In this document: positions 22,246-33,700 of the stretch, piece after piece
Position numbering within the stretch: the stretch's first letter is position 1
How the letters are laid out: every line of letters starts with the position of its first letter
From: Piezodorus guildinii
Lineage: Eukaryota > Arthropoda > Insecta > Hemiptera > Pentatomidae
Length of the DNA: 64,000 nucleotides
Direction: 5' to 3'
Assembly (NCBI GenBank): GCA_023052935.1
Contig: CM041297.1
Span: 97,858,484 to 97,922,483 of the forward strand
Notes under the pieces: model-generated
The model's input: only the letters and a program-made list of their open reading frames with translations
Told to the model about the DNA's origin: nothing
Database searches by the model: none
Made by a program: the position numbers and the translations under genes

Positions 22246-23276
22246 ACGAAATGCAGACTCAACATAATTATTGTTCTATGGAAGAATTAAGTACCATTTA
22301 TTTATAAGAAAAATGTGCTTCTTTCAAAAAAATTAATATCATTATGAATTTCCATATGTAGGATGTAATAATCTATTTCAGAGAAATTAGATGATTTTTT
22401 TTGTGTGAAAAATTATCAGGAATACTACAATATAATGTGAAAAAAAAACTTTACTTAAAGAGTCCTGAAAATAAGGAAAAGCCAAGAAATATAAATAATT
22501 ATTGTTCCATAATAAATGTAAGAATTAAAAAACATTTGTTTATATGCGTTCATGAATAATAAAGTAATTATTACTAAATTTGGATTTTTTATAAAGTTAA
22601 AAATTTTAAAAAAAAATTCTGTTTTGTTAGGAGCTGTAAAATATAATATTGTATAAACTACTGCTGAATTTACTTTCCCTGTTCAGGAGAGTTGCCTTTA
22701 AAATAAACATTGACCCTAGAGACTCGTCCTTTAACCGGCTTGTCGGGGGTGCCCCCTTTGGTAAATTTATGTAAATTCAACTGCTCGGTCACGGTGAAAT
22801 ATGAAACTGTTTATAAGTCCACCTCCCATTCCGGCCATATATCTGCCCCCTGGGTCGCCATGCTCAGTCCTCCGCCCTATCACCATCCATCCCAAACCGC
22901 CTACAAACGATTCATTTCTTTTTGCTTTTTGAAACTCCGATGGCGCTCTAAGGATGAATCTTTTTTTTTTTTTTAATTAGTCTTTTATAAATATATCTCT
23001 ATGATTATTATAAACTGAGATTAAAAGGGTTTTAGTACATATTTGACATAGATAATTAAGGAGGATTTATAGATATATAAAAATATATTATTCGATTCAT
23101 ATAAACTAATCTAATCCTGCACTACAAGAAGGCCTAACTAAAATGAATCCAAACGCTGATTGTTAAAACATGTTTTTTTTCTTAAAGAACTTTAGAAATT
23201 CAAATCATTAATTTTAACTTTAGCAAGATTTAATCTCAAGAAGCTTTCATATGTTGTTTGCTATGTAGTAAAAGGC
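22246..23276. other. 1,031-base segment interrupting a duplicated arm
   Basis: The boundaries come from alignment to the uninterrupted arm at 21833-22050. Inside lies a plus-strand DR-4 copy (about 22325-22530, with the module GTCCTGAAAATAAGGAAAAG). There is also a GC-richer stretch at about 22690-22960 with an open frame of 88 residues (22710-22976) that resembles no family I know. I see no terminal inverted repeats or convincing target-site duplication, so the mechanism is unknown. Confidence 0.5.
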
Positions 23277-23395
23277 ATTCAATAATTTAAATAAACCTGT
23301 AATTTGCATGCAACAATTCTCTGTACATGAAAACTACACTCTGATATAAGTGTTGAAAAAATCATACTATTATAATACAGTATACAAGAGCTTTT
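23277..23395. repeat. Second arm of local duplication, right half
   Basis: Matches 21927-22050 with few differences and one 9-base deletion after GAAAACTACA. Shared strings include AATTTGCATGCAACAATTCT and GTGTTGAAAAAATCATAC. Confidence 0.75.
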
Positions 23396-23399
23396 CTCC

Positions 23400-24080
23400 A
23401 AAAAATACAATTTTTTTTTTTCTACAATTTTTTTAAATTTTCTTGATTTTGATTATTATATCTCTGATATATAAATTATTCATTTGGTCTCATAGTGGGG
23501 TTCAGTATTGAATGATTTGTTAAAAAAATAAAAATACATGTAGGAAAAGATTCATGCAATGTGTTTAAAAATTAGTACCTGTATCCAAACATACATTATG
23601 GTTATTGGGAATAACTAAAAAAGAATTAGCTACAAATAAATCGAAGAATTTTTTTTTTTTTTTTTTTTCACAGTGGATATATCATTCGCCTACGATACAC
23701 CCTGATGATGACCCACTATAGGAGTCGAAATGTCAAACAATAAATGGTTGAAACTACTTAATTGTTTCATTCACTGACCACCACCCGGACTAATTCTGGT
23801 GATACCATGGTAAAACTTCTTAATATTTTTAAGATTTATAAACTCTATCCATATTAAACTCTCGATAAATTACCTAAACTTTGCATAATATTTCATATTT
23901 CGTTCGATCCGACTAGTACCTAACATATCGGCTGATTTCATTAAATTTAACATATAAAGACTAAATGACCAATATCACTATTAATTTTTGCACAATTTAA
24001 AAATATAATCAAATCTTAGGTATTAGTCATTTAAAATATTACTAAAAAATATAAATACAAAGTAACTTTAAAAAATAAAA
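23400..24080. other. AT-rich spacer with one CTGATGA...GAAA module
   Basis: No gene. At 23700-23735 the sequence reads CCCTGATGATGACCCACTAT then AGGAGTCGAAATGTC. This is the CTGATGA, stem, GAAA arrangement discussed in the findings. Confidence 0.5.
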
Positions 24081-24083
24081 AAA

Positions 24084-24310
24084 CCGTATCTCTACAACCA
24101 ATGAAGGGTCTTGGGCTCAGCACGTTAGGATTCGTGCTTAAGGGACAACGGCTATGCAATGAGGTGCTTAGGCCGAGAGCACACTCAGCCGCTAGATATA
24201 ATCCTCATTTTCGCGTACCCATTTTATAGTGTCCACGGCTGAAATAAATATTTTTCTGCCACGGCCGAGATTCAAACGTGGGAACTGGAGAGCAGTACAT
24301 ATGTGCAAAG
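24084..24310 (-). repeat. SINE-B copy 4, reverse orientation
   Basis: On the plus strand it begins with the complement of the SINE-B 3' end (CTACAACCAATGAAGGGTCT) and ends with the decayed B box (CCGAGATTCAAACGTGG) and part of the head. The sequence outside the 3' end is A-rich on the plus strand, so the SINE tail is T-rich. Confidence 0.75.
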
Positions 24311-24530
24311 TTAAAAAAAAAAAATAATAATAAAAAAATAGGTTGAATCTAATGTGCAATAATACAAAATCCTACATTAATAAGTAGAAATGGAAATTTT
24401 ACTATAGAAAATAATGGGATCAAATTGACCCTAATTATAACACTACAATCATATGATTATTACAAATGAAACATAAATATATACGAATATATATATTTAT
24501 TGGTGAATAAAATGATTATTTTATAAATCT

Positions 24531-24780
24531 AGCGCCATGGTGGATGCGGGAACTCCCCATCCGACCGGTTTTCTACTTAAGGTAGCGACCAAGATGGAAT
24601 TCAAAATGCCGTTAAGGCTCATTTCAGGCGAGCATTCCGGGAACCATCTTAAGCCATCTCCCGACCATCAACAACAAATCAAAGTGTTGAAATCTCTAAT
24701 TTAGGGACTCGAGACCATTTCTAACCTCCTAGGAGCTCTTAACTTCTCCTCCGAATGGCTCATACTTCCTCATTCATAAT
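24531..24780 (+). other. Degraded open frame of unknown origin
   Basis: A frame beginning ATGGTGGATGCGGGAACTCC (24537) runs 53 codons to a TAG and continues in the same frame for about 24 more codons. Composition is more balanced than the neighbourhood and the codons look coding-like, with strings such as KMEFKMPLRLISG. I do not recognise the protein. It could be a decayed transposon gene or an old exon. Confidence 0.25.
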
Positions 24781-25062
24781 AACCTGGCCTAATGTTACTG
24801 CGGTTTACATAAATGTCGTCGGCATTGGATGCCAATCAGTGATGGGTACTCACCGGTTAGCTTGCCAGATAATTTAATGGACCAATGATTTAATAAATAC
24901 CAATATAATATTGCCATCCAAGATGATAAAATTATATAAATATTTAAGACAACGACAACGTAATATTGAAATGCAACTAAATAGAATGCTGGCTGGCAGT
25001 CCCACTGCAATCGGTTATGTAAGTTACACATATACAGGCTCACTATTTTCGCAGCTCGCCTT

Positions 25063-25588
25063 TTTCGGCTACTTCAACACCCGCTAGACAAACAGTCAAA
25101 CCTTCCTTTTAACTACAAAATGCTCATCTACATTACTATTATAAAACCTACCTAGACTTACGGAATTGGGCAAAGGGGCTCTACCAAACCATCGAATTGC
25201 TCTCGTATCCAATCCTTATAATACAAAATCCTTCGTAAAATCATCAACACGTCTTAGTTTGTCACGAATAAACTTATACATAAAGACCTTAATGTTCCCT
25301 ATGATACTGTTTTGGCCCGAACTAGTTGTGAATCCTTCCATAAAAAACTCCATTCCCACTCTAAGCTACTAGTTTCCATCCCAACTTCCTCTCGGATCCC
25401 TGATAATCCTCCGAGGCGTCCGAAAAGAAGTTAGCCTGGAGACATTCTTGTTTAGATTGAATACTACCGTGCTGCCAATGGGCAGTTTCTTTTCCCGTTT
25501 TTTCATGTATTTTATCATTAAGCAGCATATTTTCTTGTTGTATTTACAGCAACTATATACTAAATTAGTAAATTTAAAAAAAAAAATA
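25063..25588 (+). pseudogene. Jockey-clade LINE 3' end with three nonsense codons
   Basis: A single frame of about 130 codons (ending TAG at 25453-25455) encodes the C-terminal part of a Jockey-type polyprotein: LLQHPLDKQSNLPFNYKMLI, then IKPT-stop-TYGIGQRGSTKPSN, SRIQSL-stop-YKILRKIINTS-stop-FVTNK and HKDLNVPYDTVL. There are no frameshifts. The first and third stops replace conserved Trp positions (TGG to TAG) and the second replaces a Gln (CAA to TAA). All three are C-to-T/G-to-A transitions. A 3' untranslated region of about 120 bases ends in a short poly(A) at 25578-25588. The 44.0 kb fragment shares this 3' sequence. Confidence 0.8.
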
Positions 25589-25589
25589 T

Positions 25590-26310
25590 TTTTTTAAAAT
25601 ATATACTTGTATACATAGAGTTTTATTATTTATGAAATATATTTATTTCAGACATGATATGAGCTATAGCATAAGTGATGTTTTATTTAAATTTATTTAG
25701 AAATAATATTCCGAAATTCGAATAATATTAAAATCATTAAAATAACAAAGTTCTTTTTGGATGTGCTTATTCGATCCGTCCGTCGGTCAGCAAACTTAAT
25801 TTATCCCTGACTGGGTAAAGCAATAGATTATAGATAGAGATATTCATTATCTATTGTTTTTCGCAGTCAAGAAGAAATACTCAAGCCATTTTTTATATTG
25901 TGTACTTCATAACGATAAAGCTAAACACTTGGCAATAATAACTTGGTTTTCTTTCAAATCTTCTTTTATATTCATCGACTTTATTCTAGATTAAATATAC
26001 GATCTGTGATGATATGACTGGCTGAGGTCGTTGTGGATACTAACTCTGATTGACAGCTGTCAAAGAAAGCGAGAGTCGGTCAGCGAACTGAAACGTGCTG
26101 TGAATGAAGGAGCCGATAGTGATGTTACGGGTTCTAAATCCTTACGAACGATGACAACTACTTCATTAAGTCTGAAAAATGGAGAGAGGTTTGAAATAAT
26201 TACGACACTTCTAATCGATAAAAACCCAGCCTCATACTATTTTACGAATAACTAGAGAATGTAAAAAGGAAATTACCGGGTCACTGCCCGATTCAACTAA
26301 ACACATAATG
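25590..26310. other. Spacer with a TALE-type palindrome
   Basis: A perfect 14-base palindrome, TTGACAGCTGTCAA, lies at 26050-26063 in a locally GC-richer stretch (about 26010-26160). A 74-residue frame across it starts at TTG and has no recognisable domain. TGACAGCTGTCA is the known dimer site of TGIF/MEIS-type homeodomain proteins, so a regulatory role is possible. Confidence 0.3.
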
Positions 26311-26555
26311 ATCATCTGTAGTTTTGTGGCTAGCATAACAGTGTTTTATACACAATGTCGTTAGTTAGCATTTGCCTCTAGTTATACTGTCCTTCGGAGA
26401 GGACGTAAAAAGGTAATCCCGAGTCTGTGCGATGTCAAATACCCGTTAAAAATCCCTATCCTAATTAAACCTGGATCGGCATAATTTAGGACTCCCCACC
26501 GACTGATTAGGTACAGGAGCATTAAGTGACCTAAAATAAATAAACGAACAAACAA
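26311..26555 (+). repeat. SINE-A copy 5
   Basis: The head is ATCATCTGTAGTTTTGTGGC and the B box is decayed. The body has CCTTCGGAGAGGACGTAAAA and TAAACCTGGATCGGCATAAT. The tail is AAATAAATAAACGAACAAAC. Near full length, with several substitutions. Confidence 0.75.
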
Positions 26556-26559
26556 TCTA

Positions 26560-27750
26560 AGTACAGAAAATTATTAAATTTAAGTTAAGTTAATTTTATT
26601 GTTTAAAAAAAATTAAACTCCAACAACATTAACATAAAATTAGATTTCCATCCGTTAAGAAATATTGTTCGTAATTGTTATTAATTCGACAGCATGGCAC
26701 TTTAGGGAAGCCCATAAACGATAAGTTGTTTCTTTTTTATTTTTAAAATCACATTTTACTTTTCAATACATTTTTAAGCCCTCTGCTTGGCAGCAGATAC
26801 TCTATTTCTACAAAAACTTTTATAACCTGACTTCACACAAATTCATAATTTATTACAGACTGTCTGAATTCAGCTCCTGGTCTGTCAAAATGTATTGTGT
26901 ATAGAATTGAAAAACAAGTATTCTGAGGAATAAATGCATTAAATTATCTTTCTTTTTTATCAATAAAGTAACAGAGGTATGAAGAATAAAAACAATTATT
27001 AATTTGTTAGTAAAAAACAAAATAAAAATAATAAAGGCAAAAATACATCTTTTAACTAATCAACAAAATCTTAAATTAAAAATGGAATAGAACTTTGCCA
27101 CACGATAATAATTAAATGAGATTTTTTTGGACATTTGGATCTTTTTTATTCAATCTATTTTCCTCTGCTTAAATATTCTTTTCCTCTACCTCCAATTGTA
27201 ACGAATCTTTCTTTTAATTTTTTTTTGTTTTAATAGCTTTTCGTTCTTGACAATATTTTTCTGTAATTTCGAATTTTGCGATTTTTTTCTTCCTATAGCT
27301 GATTAATTCTCTTAAATTGTCATATAATTTATTTATATTAAATAAATAATAGTAAACCAAACTGTATTTTGGCTCATAGAATTTCTACCCTTCTCATTCA
27401 TGATTTCAGGTCTGAAATTTTACTATTTTAATATAAATAAGTGTAGGAACAACCTTTTTTATTAATAATTTCCGTCGTTAAATAATTAATCCATTATAAA
27501 TGTTTACACTTTCTATCGTATATTGTTAATTTAAATTTTTCCAAAGGCTTGAAGTTTCACTTCATCCACAAAGGTAACAAATTGCATCTTGATGATTAAT
27601 TGAGTTTGTTGTTCTACCATTAAATTTCTTCTCTCACATGCAACAGTGTGTACCAAATCCAAATCCATATTGTAAATTATTAATAATTTAAACTACAATA
27701 TGTAATGAAGAGTAAAATGTGTGGTAATATATATAAATGTTGGTACAATC
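26560..27750. other. AT-rich spacer
   Basis: Very AT-rich with no gene. The stretch at about 27478-27522 (AAATAATTAATCCATTATAA then ATGTTTACACTTTCTA) resembles the arms of the inverted repeat that follows at 27756-27904. Confidence 0.5.
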
Positions 27751-27755
27751 TCTTC

Positions 27756-27904
27756 TTTCAATAATTAATTTATTAGAAATTCTTACATTTTCTAACAATT
27801 AAAAAAATATTTTTCCTGTGTTTCCAGAGTTTTACTTTATCTTCAACATAAAAGAAAAAATGTTAGAATATGTAAACATTTCTAATAAATTAATTATTGA
27901 AAAA
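27756..27904. mobile_element. Possible short foldback/MITE element
   Basis: The left arm (27756-27800), beginning TTTCAATAATTAATTTATTA, and the right arm (27857-27904), ending TAATAAATTAATTATTGAAA, are reverse complements over about 43 bases with few mismatches, separated by about 55 bases. This is the layout of a small foldback or MITE. The arms are very AT-rich, so chance similarity is harder to exclude than for MITE-2 or MITE-3. Confidence 0.5.
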
Positions 27905-28033
27905 ATAGAGTATTTCTAATTTATTTATATTATATTTTTCTCTTCATTATTTTTTTATAGTTTTATTATTTATCATTTTAATTTTTATCTCTTCGTTTTA
28001 TCTCAGTTTGTAAAATGTTTACTTTTTATTTAT

Positions 28034-28380
28034 ATGGATTCTTTATATGACAATAAAACATATCTAATAATAAAAGTTAAGGGAACAGTGAGCAACCTTA
28101 CCAGTCCTCCTCAAGTTGCCCCACTTTCCAAGGTGTGGAGAGAACGCTCTTCGTCACCTGGAAGACGTTTCGTGACTATTCCAAGAGTCGGCAGTACAAA
28201 GCACTGTTGCAGTAGGTCAGTTATGGGTACATTGAACTTAATGGGTATTCACATTCAGCTAGACCCGCGGGTATACGAGCCTGTCATTCCAATAGATTGC
28301 CGTGCCCGGACCTAGGCCAACTCATTACGTAGTCTAGGAGGGGCCAAAACTACTTTCCCAGAGCATAGCTTTGCGAACGA
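28034..28380 (+). other. GC-richer open stretch of unknown origin
   Basis: About 300 bases of clearly more balanced composition within AT-rich DNA. It holds one 93-residue frame (28034-28315) with no family I recognise. Its codons after 28080 look coding-like (for example APLSKVWRERSSSPGRRFVT). It could be a transposon fragment or a host exon. Confidence 0.25.
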
Positions 28381-28683
28381 TCTATTTTGAGGAAAGTTTA
28401 AACATTTGGCATAATATGATCGAAGGGTAATATCCTCATCTAATCCGGATAGTATGGTAAGCATATGAAGTCTGCACGAATCAAATAATTCTTAACTCTG
28501 GAGAAGAGAACTTTGATTCTTTCAGTGCTACACAAACAGAGAAATATTTTGGATGAAGGGGAAGAAAAAAACAGTTGTTTAAAAAATGAGATTATACTGT
28601 GTGATGGTAATAATATCCTTCATAAATATACGAACATTTTTGGAATAGATCCGATTTAACAACAAAAATCAAATAAATAATAT

Positions 28684-28950
28684 GGATCACTTGTAGCTGG
28701 GTGGTTAGCGTAACAGCCTCCTATGCAAATGGTCACGGTTCAAACCGCAGGATTAATGGGAGTAAAAATCCTTAGCTACGCCGTCCTCAGATGGACGTTA
28801 AAGGTGTCCGAGCCTGTGCGATGACAGGTACTCGTTAAGATCCTATCCTAATAAAACTGGATAGGCAAAATTTAGAACTCCCACTGTACATCGTCCGACT
28901 AGCATAGTAGATAAAGTGACGTTTAATAAATAAACGATAAATAATAAATA
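28684..28950 (+). repeat. SINE-A copy 6
   Basis: The head GGATCACTTGTAGCTGGGTGG keeps a good A box (TAGCTGGGTGG) and a B-box-like GGTTCAAACCGC near 28737. The body shows small deletions (CGTCCTCAGATGGACG, AAACTGGATAGGCAAAATTT). The tail is AATAAATAAACGATAAATAA. Confidence 0.8.
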
Positions 28951-28954
28951 GGAT

Positions 28955-29530
28955 TGATAGCTTTATGCTTGCTAAACTCCCTACTTTTACAATTGCTTTT
29001 ATGTGTTGGGTAAATGTCCTAATAAACCGCTACTCGTAACCCATCGACATAACCACATAAAACATAAAACCGAATCATCAAGAAAGGGAAAAACTACGAA
29101 TGTTTCAAAGAAGTGATTTGACTTGATACTGTTTTCATTATCTTAGCATCTAGTTCTACAGAAAATGAATACTAATCGTAGATCCCACAAACAGATACGA
29201 ATCATATGATAGGAAACAAGGCAGAAAAGGAAACATTTATGCAAAATATATTCCACACCTGCAAGAGAGGTTTGTGAGGATTTCGACGAAATATCATAAA
29301 AGGGCTTTGGTTTTTAATGAGCAAGACCAGAAGACCATTAGCTACTAGATCATTTTTGGACAAAGTTGGATTTGAAAGGAATCAGTTCCAGAACATATTG
29401 AGACTATAACCCTGGACTTAATATTGTATCACCATATTAAGGTAGGCTGGATTTGTAAATTACAAATGTCTCACACGATTATTGGAAATACATACTGTTA
29501 ATGTAGAGGTTAGTGGATGGCTGTTATATA
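28955..29530. other. Unassigned spacer
   Basis: Moderately AT-rich. Several 20-40 codon open stretches occur in different frames between 29080 and 29420, for example ATRSFLDKVGFERNQFQ. None resembles a known domain. This may be a heavily decayed transposon. Confidence 0.35.
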
Positions 29531-29533
29531 TAT

Positions 29534-29787
29534 TTTATTTATTATTTTTATTAACGTCCCTTTATGCTGCTGTGGCTAATCGGACGATGCTACAGTAGGA
29601 GTCCTAAATTGCCTATCAGGTTATTAGGATAGGGGACTTTAACGAGAACCTGACATAGCACAGGCTCGGAACCACCTTTTAACGTTTTTTTACTCCCATT
29701 AAAAAATCCTAGGGCCACCTGCGGGTTTGAATCCGGGACATTGAGCATAGGAGGCTGTTATGCTAACCACCTTGCTACAGGTAACCT
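29534..29787 (-). repeat. SINE-A copy 7, reverse orientation
   Basis: On the plus strand it begins with the complement of the tail (ATTTTTATTAACGTCCC) and passes GGCTAATCGGACGATGCTAC. It ends with a clear complement of the B box (GCGGGTTTGAATCC) and A box (CCACCTTGCTACAG). Full length. Frames at 29741-29990 start in this repeat and are not genes. Confidence 0.8.
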
Positions 29788-30174
29788 CTATTTTCTTTTT
29801 TTTCATTGCCCCTATTATACATATACGATATTACCTATTATTTTTCTTGGGTATGTCTCCTTTGCTGATGTACAGCTTCATTTTAAGGATGTTTGGTCAT
29901 TTAGAATGTTTTGCGGTTTTTTTATTGGTAATGTATTTAAAATGCTGGGACGCACTTTTTGGCTCATATCGAGAGAACACTAAAACTTAATCCATTAATT
30001 ATACATATTTGGTTCCATTATTTTCACACAGTGGGTATCTGTGGGAAGAGAATTCAGAATTAAACCATTTATATCTGTTTCATTCATATCTGTCATTAAG
30101 GTATTGTTTTAAACGAACTTAACGTAATTAATGTGTTCTTGTTTTAAATTTTACGTTATCCAGTTTTAATTTTA

Positions 30175-30292
30175 GTATGGTATCTTTAACGAGTATCTGA
30201 CTTGCTCTAGACCACTATTTTACGTTCCCTGAAGGACGGCTATAACGAATATTTTTCATTCCATTTTAAGAAATTGTTGGACCATTAGCCAG
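30175..30292 (-). repeat. SINE-A copy 8, fragment
   Basis: Only the body survives on the minus strand: TCTTTAACGAGTATCTGACT, then CGTTCCCTGAAGGACGGC and a decayed stretch towards the head. Confidence 0.6.
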
Positions 30293-30299
30293 GTACAAC

Positions 30300-33200
30300 A
30301 TTTAATTTTTATTCTTCATTGTTTTACAGATTGAAGTAAACTCCTAGAGTCTGTTTCTTTTTTTCTTTATTTCCATTGCCCCAACTAAGCCATTTATAGA
30401 AAATAAAATTCGATAGAGCTATTATTATACGGCGTAGCCCACTAAAATTCTAAATATATACTTAATATTTAGGATTTAGGGGGTCCTCACCATTGAAATG
30501 ATTTATGAAGGGGTTCGCAAAACATTTCTTGGGAACTACTGTTTAAAGGGTCCATCTTTCGTGAGCCAACCACAAAAGTCACAATAGACCTGGTGAATGC
30601 CTATCTTTGTAATGGATTAGAAGTTTTGAAAGTTTGTCAGATAAGAATTAAATTAATCGGTATCTACAACAAATACTTTAAAACTTTGTATTTAATTATT
30701 GAAAAGTCATATTTGGCTAACTTCTTTATAATCAACTCTCAAAGAACACCGTACAGCATCAAATACCTCAGTTTCCCACTTTGGATAATAAAATGGCCTC
30801 CAATAAATAAAAGGCTTTATAATAGGACAAGTAGATTAGCCGAGAATGGATCTGAAGCCCGCTTAATAAGGTGAATAATCTCCCGTCCGGTTTACAACAG
30901 AAATAATCCAGAGGTGAAATGTATTTTTAAATAAGAGACGAGGGAGGAGGACAAAATAAAAGATAGCCACTGGTCGGACTTAAAGTACAGGATTTAGTAT
31001 CACTGTCAGATCGGCGGTGGTGGGGTGTATAATGACTCGGCCATTATATAACATATAACATATACCCTCTCATGGGTGGCTCCCTGTTTAATTCTCTTCT
31101 TTATTTTCTTATGTATAATGAGGAACGGAGCCACCTGTGGCTAAGAGAGAGATTCCTTGGGTATGGAGTCGTTTTTTATCTCGGAGCAGGTCCGGGATAT
31201 TAGCCCTTTCTTATTCTTTTATAAAAGCCTTTTTCAGAACGATTTAATTAAAAATCGATTGTAGCATATTAGTCTGCTCCCGTGACGGTTGTATCGAATC
31301 CGGTTTTTCGGCTGTTGAGAGACAAACAAGAAACGGGGACAAAGTCGAGCATTATTGGACATTATTAGGACACAAATAGTGACTCAATTTTTTTTTTATA
31401 TACTTTTAAAAAACAAATAACATTATTTCCATAAATAATTATATAACAAGGCTATAGTGAGTAAAGGGATGAGACAGGTCTCCAATAATCTTGAGTCAAT
31501 TTGAAGACGGTTGGAATCTTGCATTAAAGATAGAATTTTATTTTATTTACCTGTTGAAGCTAATCATTAATTTAGTTTACATTTTTCTCATCAAGAAATC
31601 TTAATTTAATTTCATACCTGGTCGTTTTTTTATATAAATATTCATCATATTAATATGGTTTCATCGTTGTGTTATGGTAACCAATTTCTTTGAGATTCGA
31701 CACAAAAATGCTAGGGCTTCCAAGAATGATTTTACACTTTACACTTAGACACTGATATCAGCTAGTTATTTTATAATGGCGGCTGATTAAAAATGATTTA
31801 ATTTAATAAATCAGTTTTTTTGTAAGATAGAGAAAAAATGTATTAGTGTTTTTAACCAAAAAAAATTAAATAATTAAAAAAAAGAAAACCCATTAAATTT
31901 TACACATAAATACGCCTATAACTCATTTATTTTTAAAGATAGAGAAAAATATGTATAGAGTTTTAGAACCAGTAAAGCAAGATAAACAGAAAAATCGGAA
32001 TGATAAGTAGCTATAAACAGCTATATAAACAGTTATTTGGAAATAATAAACCATTGTGTAATAATTTGCAGAGTTTTTTTTATTACTGTTCCGAAATAGA
32101 GGTATAAAGTAATTTACAAAGTAGAATAGAATAGAGGGGTTTGATGGGCGAGTTTGTTGAAGTTGAAAATTATATAATGACGAATTACAGTGCCGGAAGA
32201 GGAACTTTAAACTCAGGCATTAACCCCATTCCTCACAACCTGGCCGAAACGACCCTTCTTACAGCCTAAAACGTTGACGTAGGGAAGAACATATAAAAAT
32301 AATTGTACAATAGAACAGAAGTTATAGACATTTTTTTCCCAACTCCGAAATGTGATATTCTTATAAGCTTTTGAAATGAAACTGATCGTACCGAAAGTTC
32401 AGGAAAAATAATCCAATAGAATAAGATAAAACCTACACTGGTAGTTCGTTCGTGTATCGTCTTTTCCACATGAGCGAAAGTTCTTGTTTAAAATTTTTCA
32501 TGGGGTTCAAACCGTCGAATGATTTCAATAACATTGATTTTATAGTTAATAAAACTAAAATAAAATATTATTATATACTGCTCCAGTAAAAAAACAAAAA
32601 CAGATCTTACAGTAAGATGAAGAATAATAAAAAATTACTATATTTAAGTAAGTTTTTGTTTAATCCACTTGAACAAATTGGATATTTTGTTAGATGAAAG
32701 GAAAAAATATGAAATTGAAATGGAGAATTGAATAATTTAATTAATATATAGTTCAATAACTTTTGCCTATTTATTTCATAGAAACAAATTATGTGTCAAA
32801 TTTAAACCACAAAAAAACAAATTAAAAAAATAACCAATTTTTTATTGGATATATTATATCCTTGTAATAAAAAAAAAATGATTATAAAATATTATTGTAA
32901 AATAAAAATAATTTTAAAAAATTTACTTCCTTACACATAAACTTTCCTAGTTATTTCAATTCATTAACTTGCATCGTGTGTGTGTGACGTAATGTTCATA
33001 GGATGCTTTTTTTTCTTTCTTTTATTTCTTATTTATTTATTTTTTTCTTGCCTGAGTAATAAGTGTATAAAAATTATATATATAAAAATAAAAATTACAG
33101 GACGATCATTAAATTAATAATCAGTTGCAATGATGCCGCGTTTTATAGCATAGGGTATAATAAACATTACATTTAAGTGCCGTTGAAATATATTGCAAAC

Positions 33201-33300
33201 AAAATAAATTATAATAAACCATAATCATTTACCTTAATACACCTATCAATCTGGACTTATACTGCCTAGCCTTTCTCGGAAACAAATGGTTAAGTGAATC
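30300..33300. other. AT-rich region, one short hairpin, no gene
   Basis: A GC-richer stretch at 30880-31330 contains a 9-bp inverted repeat, GGTGGCTCC (31075-31083) and GGAGCCACC (31127-31135), with a 43-base loop. At 32020-32090 the string AGTTATTTGGAAATAATAAA and its continuation recur at about 53245-53310, defining another low-copy repeat. Short frames here have no recognisable domains. Confidence 0.45.
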
Positions 33301-33394
33301 CCATCGGCACTATATCATCTAAATATAGGACCTACTAGAGTTCCCGTCATAAAATAAATCACGCTAAATAATAATAGGTACGCGGTAGCCTCAT

Positions 33395-33630
33395 TGTGGT
33401 GGGAGTACTATGTATACTGCTTCGGCCGCGACCTTCCCCAACAAAATCAAACGGGCAGTCGGTATTTTTGACGACCTCATAAAAGATTTTATTGCCAGTG
33501 CTACCCTACTCCGAAGCGATAAAATCATCTGTATAAACACGAGCCCCATTCAGTTATACGGGTATGTCTATCTGAGTCCTCAAGCTGCGAATCTAATAGT
33601 CTTGCTGATTTTGGGTAGGTGAGACCCCAT
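33395..33630 (+). other. Coding-like stretch, possible exon
   Basis: An ATG-initiated frame of 70 codons (33410-33622) lies in a patch of balanced composition with coding-like codons. It starts shortly after an in-frame TAG and ends at GGTAGGTGAGACC, which doubles as a plausible 5' splice site. I recognise no domain in the protein (it contains FPNKIKRAVGIFDDLIKDFI). It may be a small exon, a transposon fragment or chance. Confidence 0.25.
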
Positions 33631-33700
33631 GTGTAGTAAAAATTCTTCTTTGAGTATGAAGGTTATATTTTTATAATAAATTTTATATGTTTTATATATA

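Noticed and set aside
29741..29990. Two overlapping hydrophobic frames of 76-80 residues
   Set aside because: They begin inside SINE-A copy 7 and run into AT-rich sequence with poly-Phe/Tyr; they look like composition artefacts.
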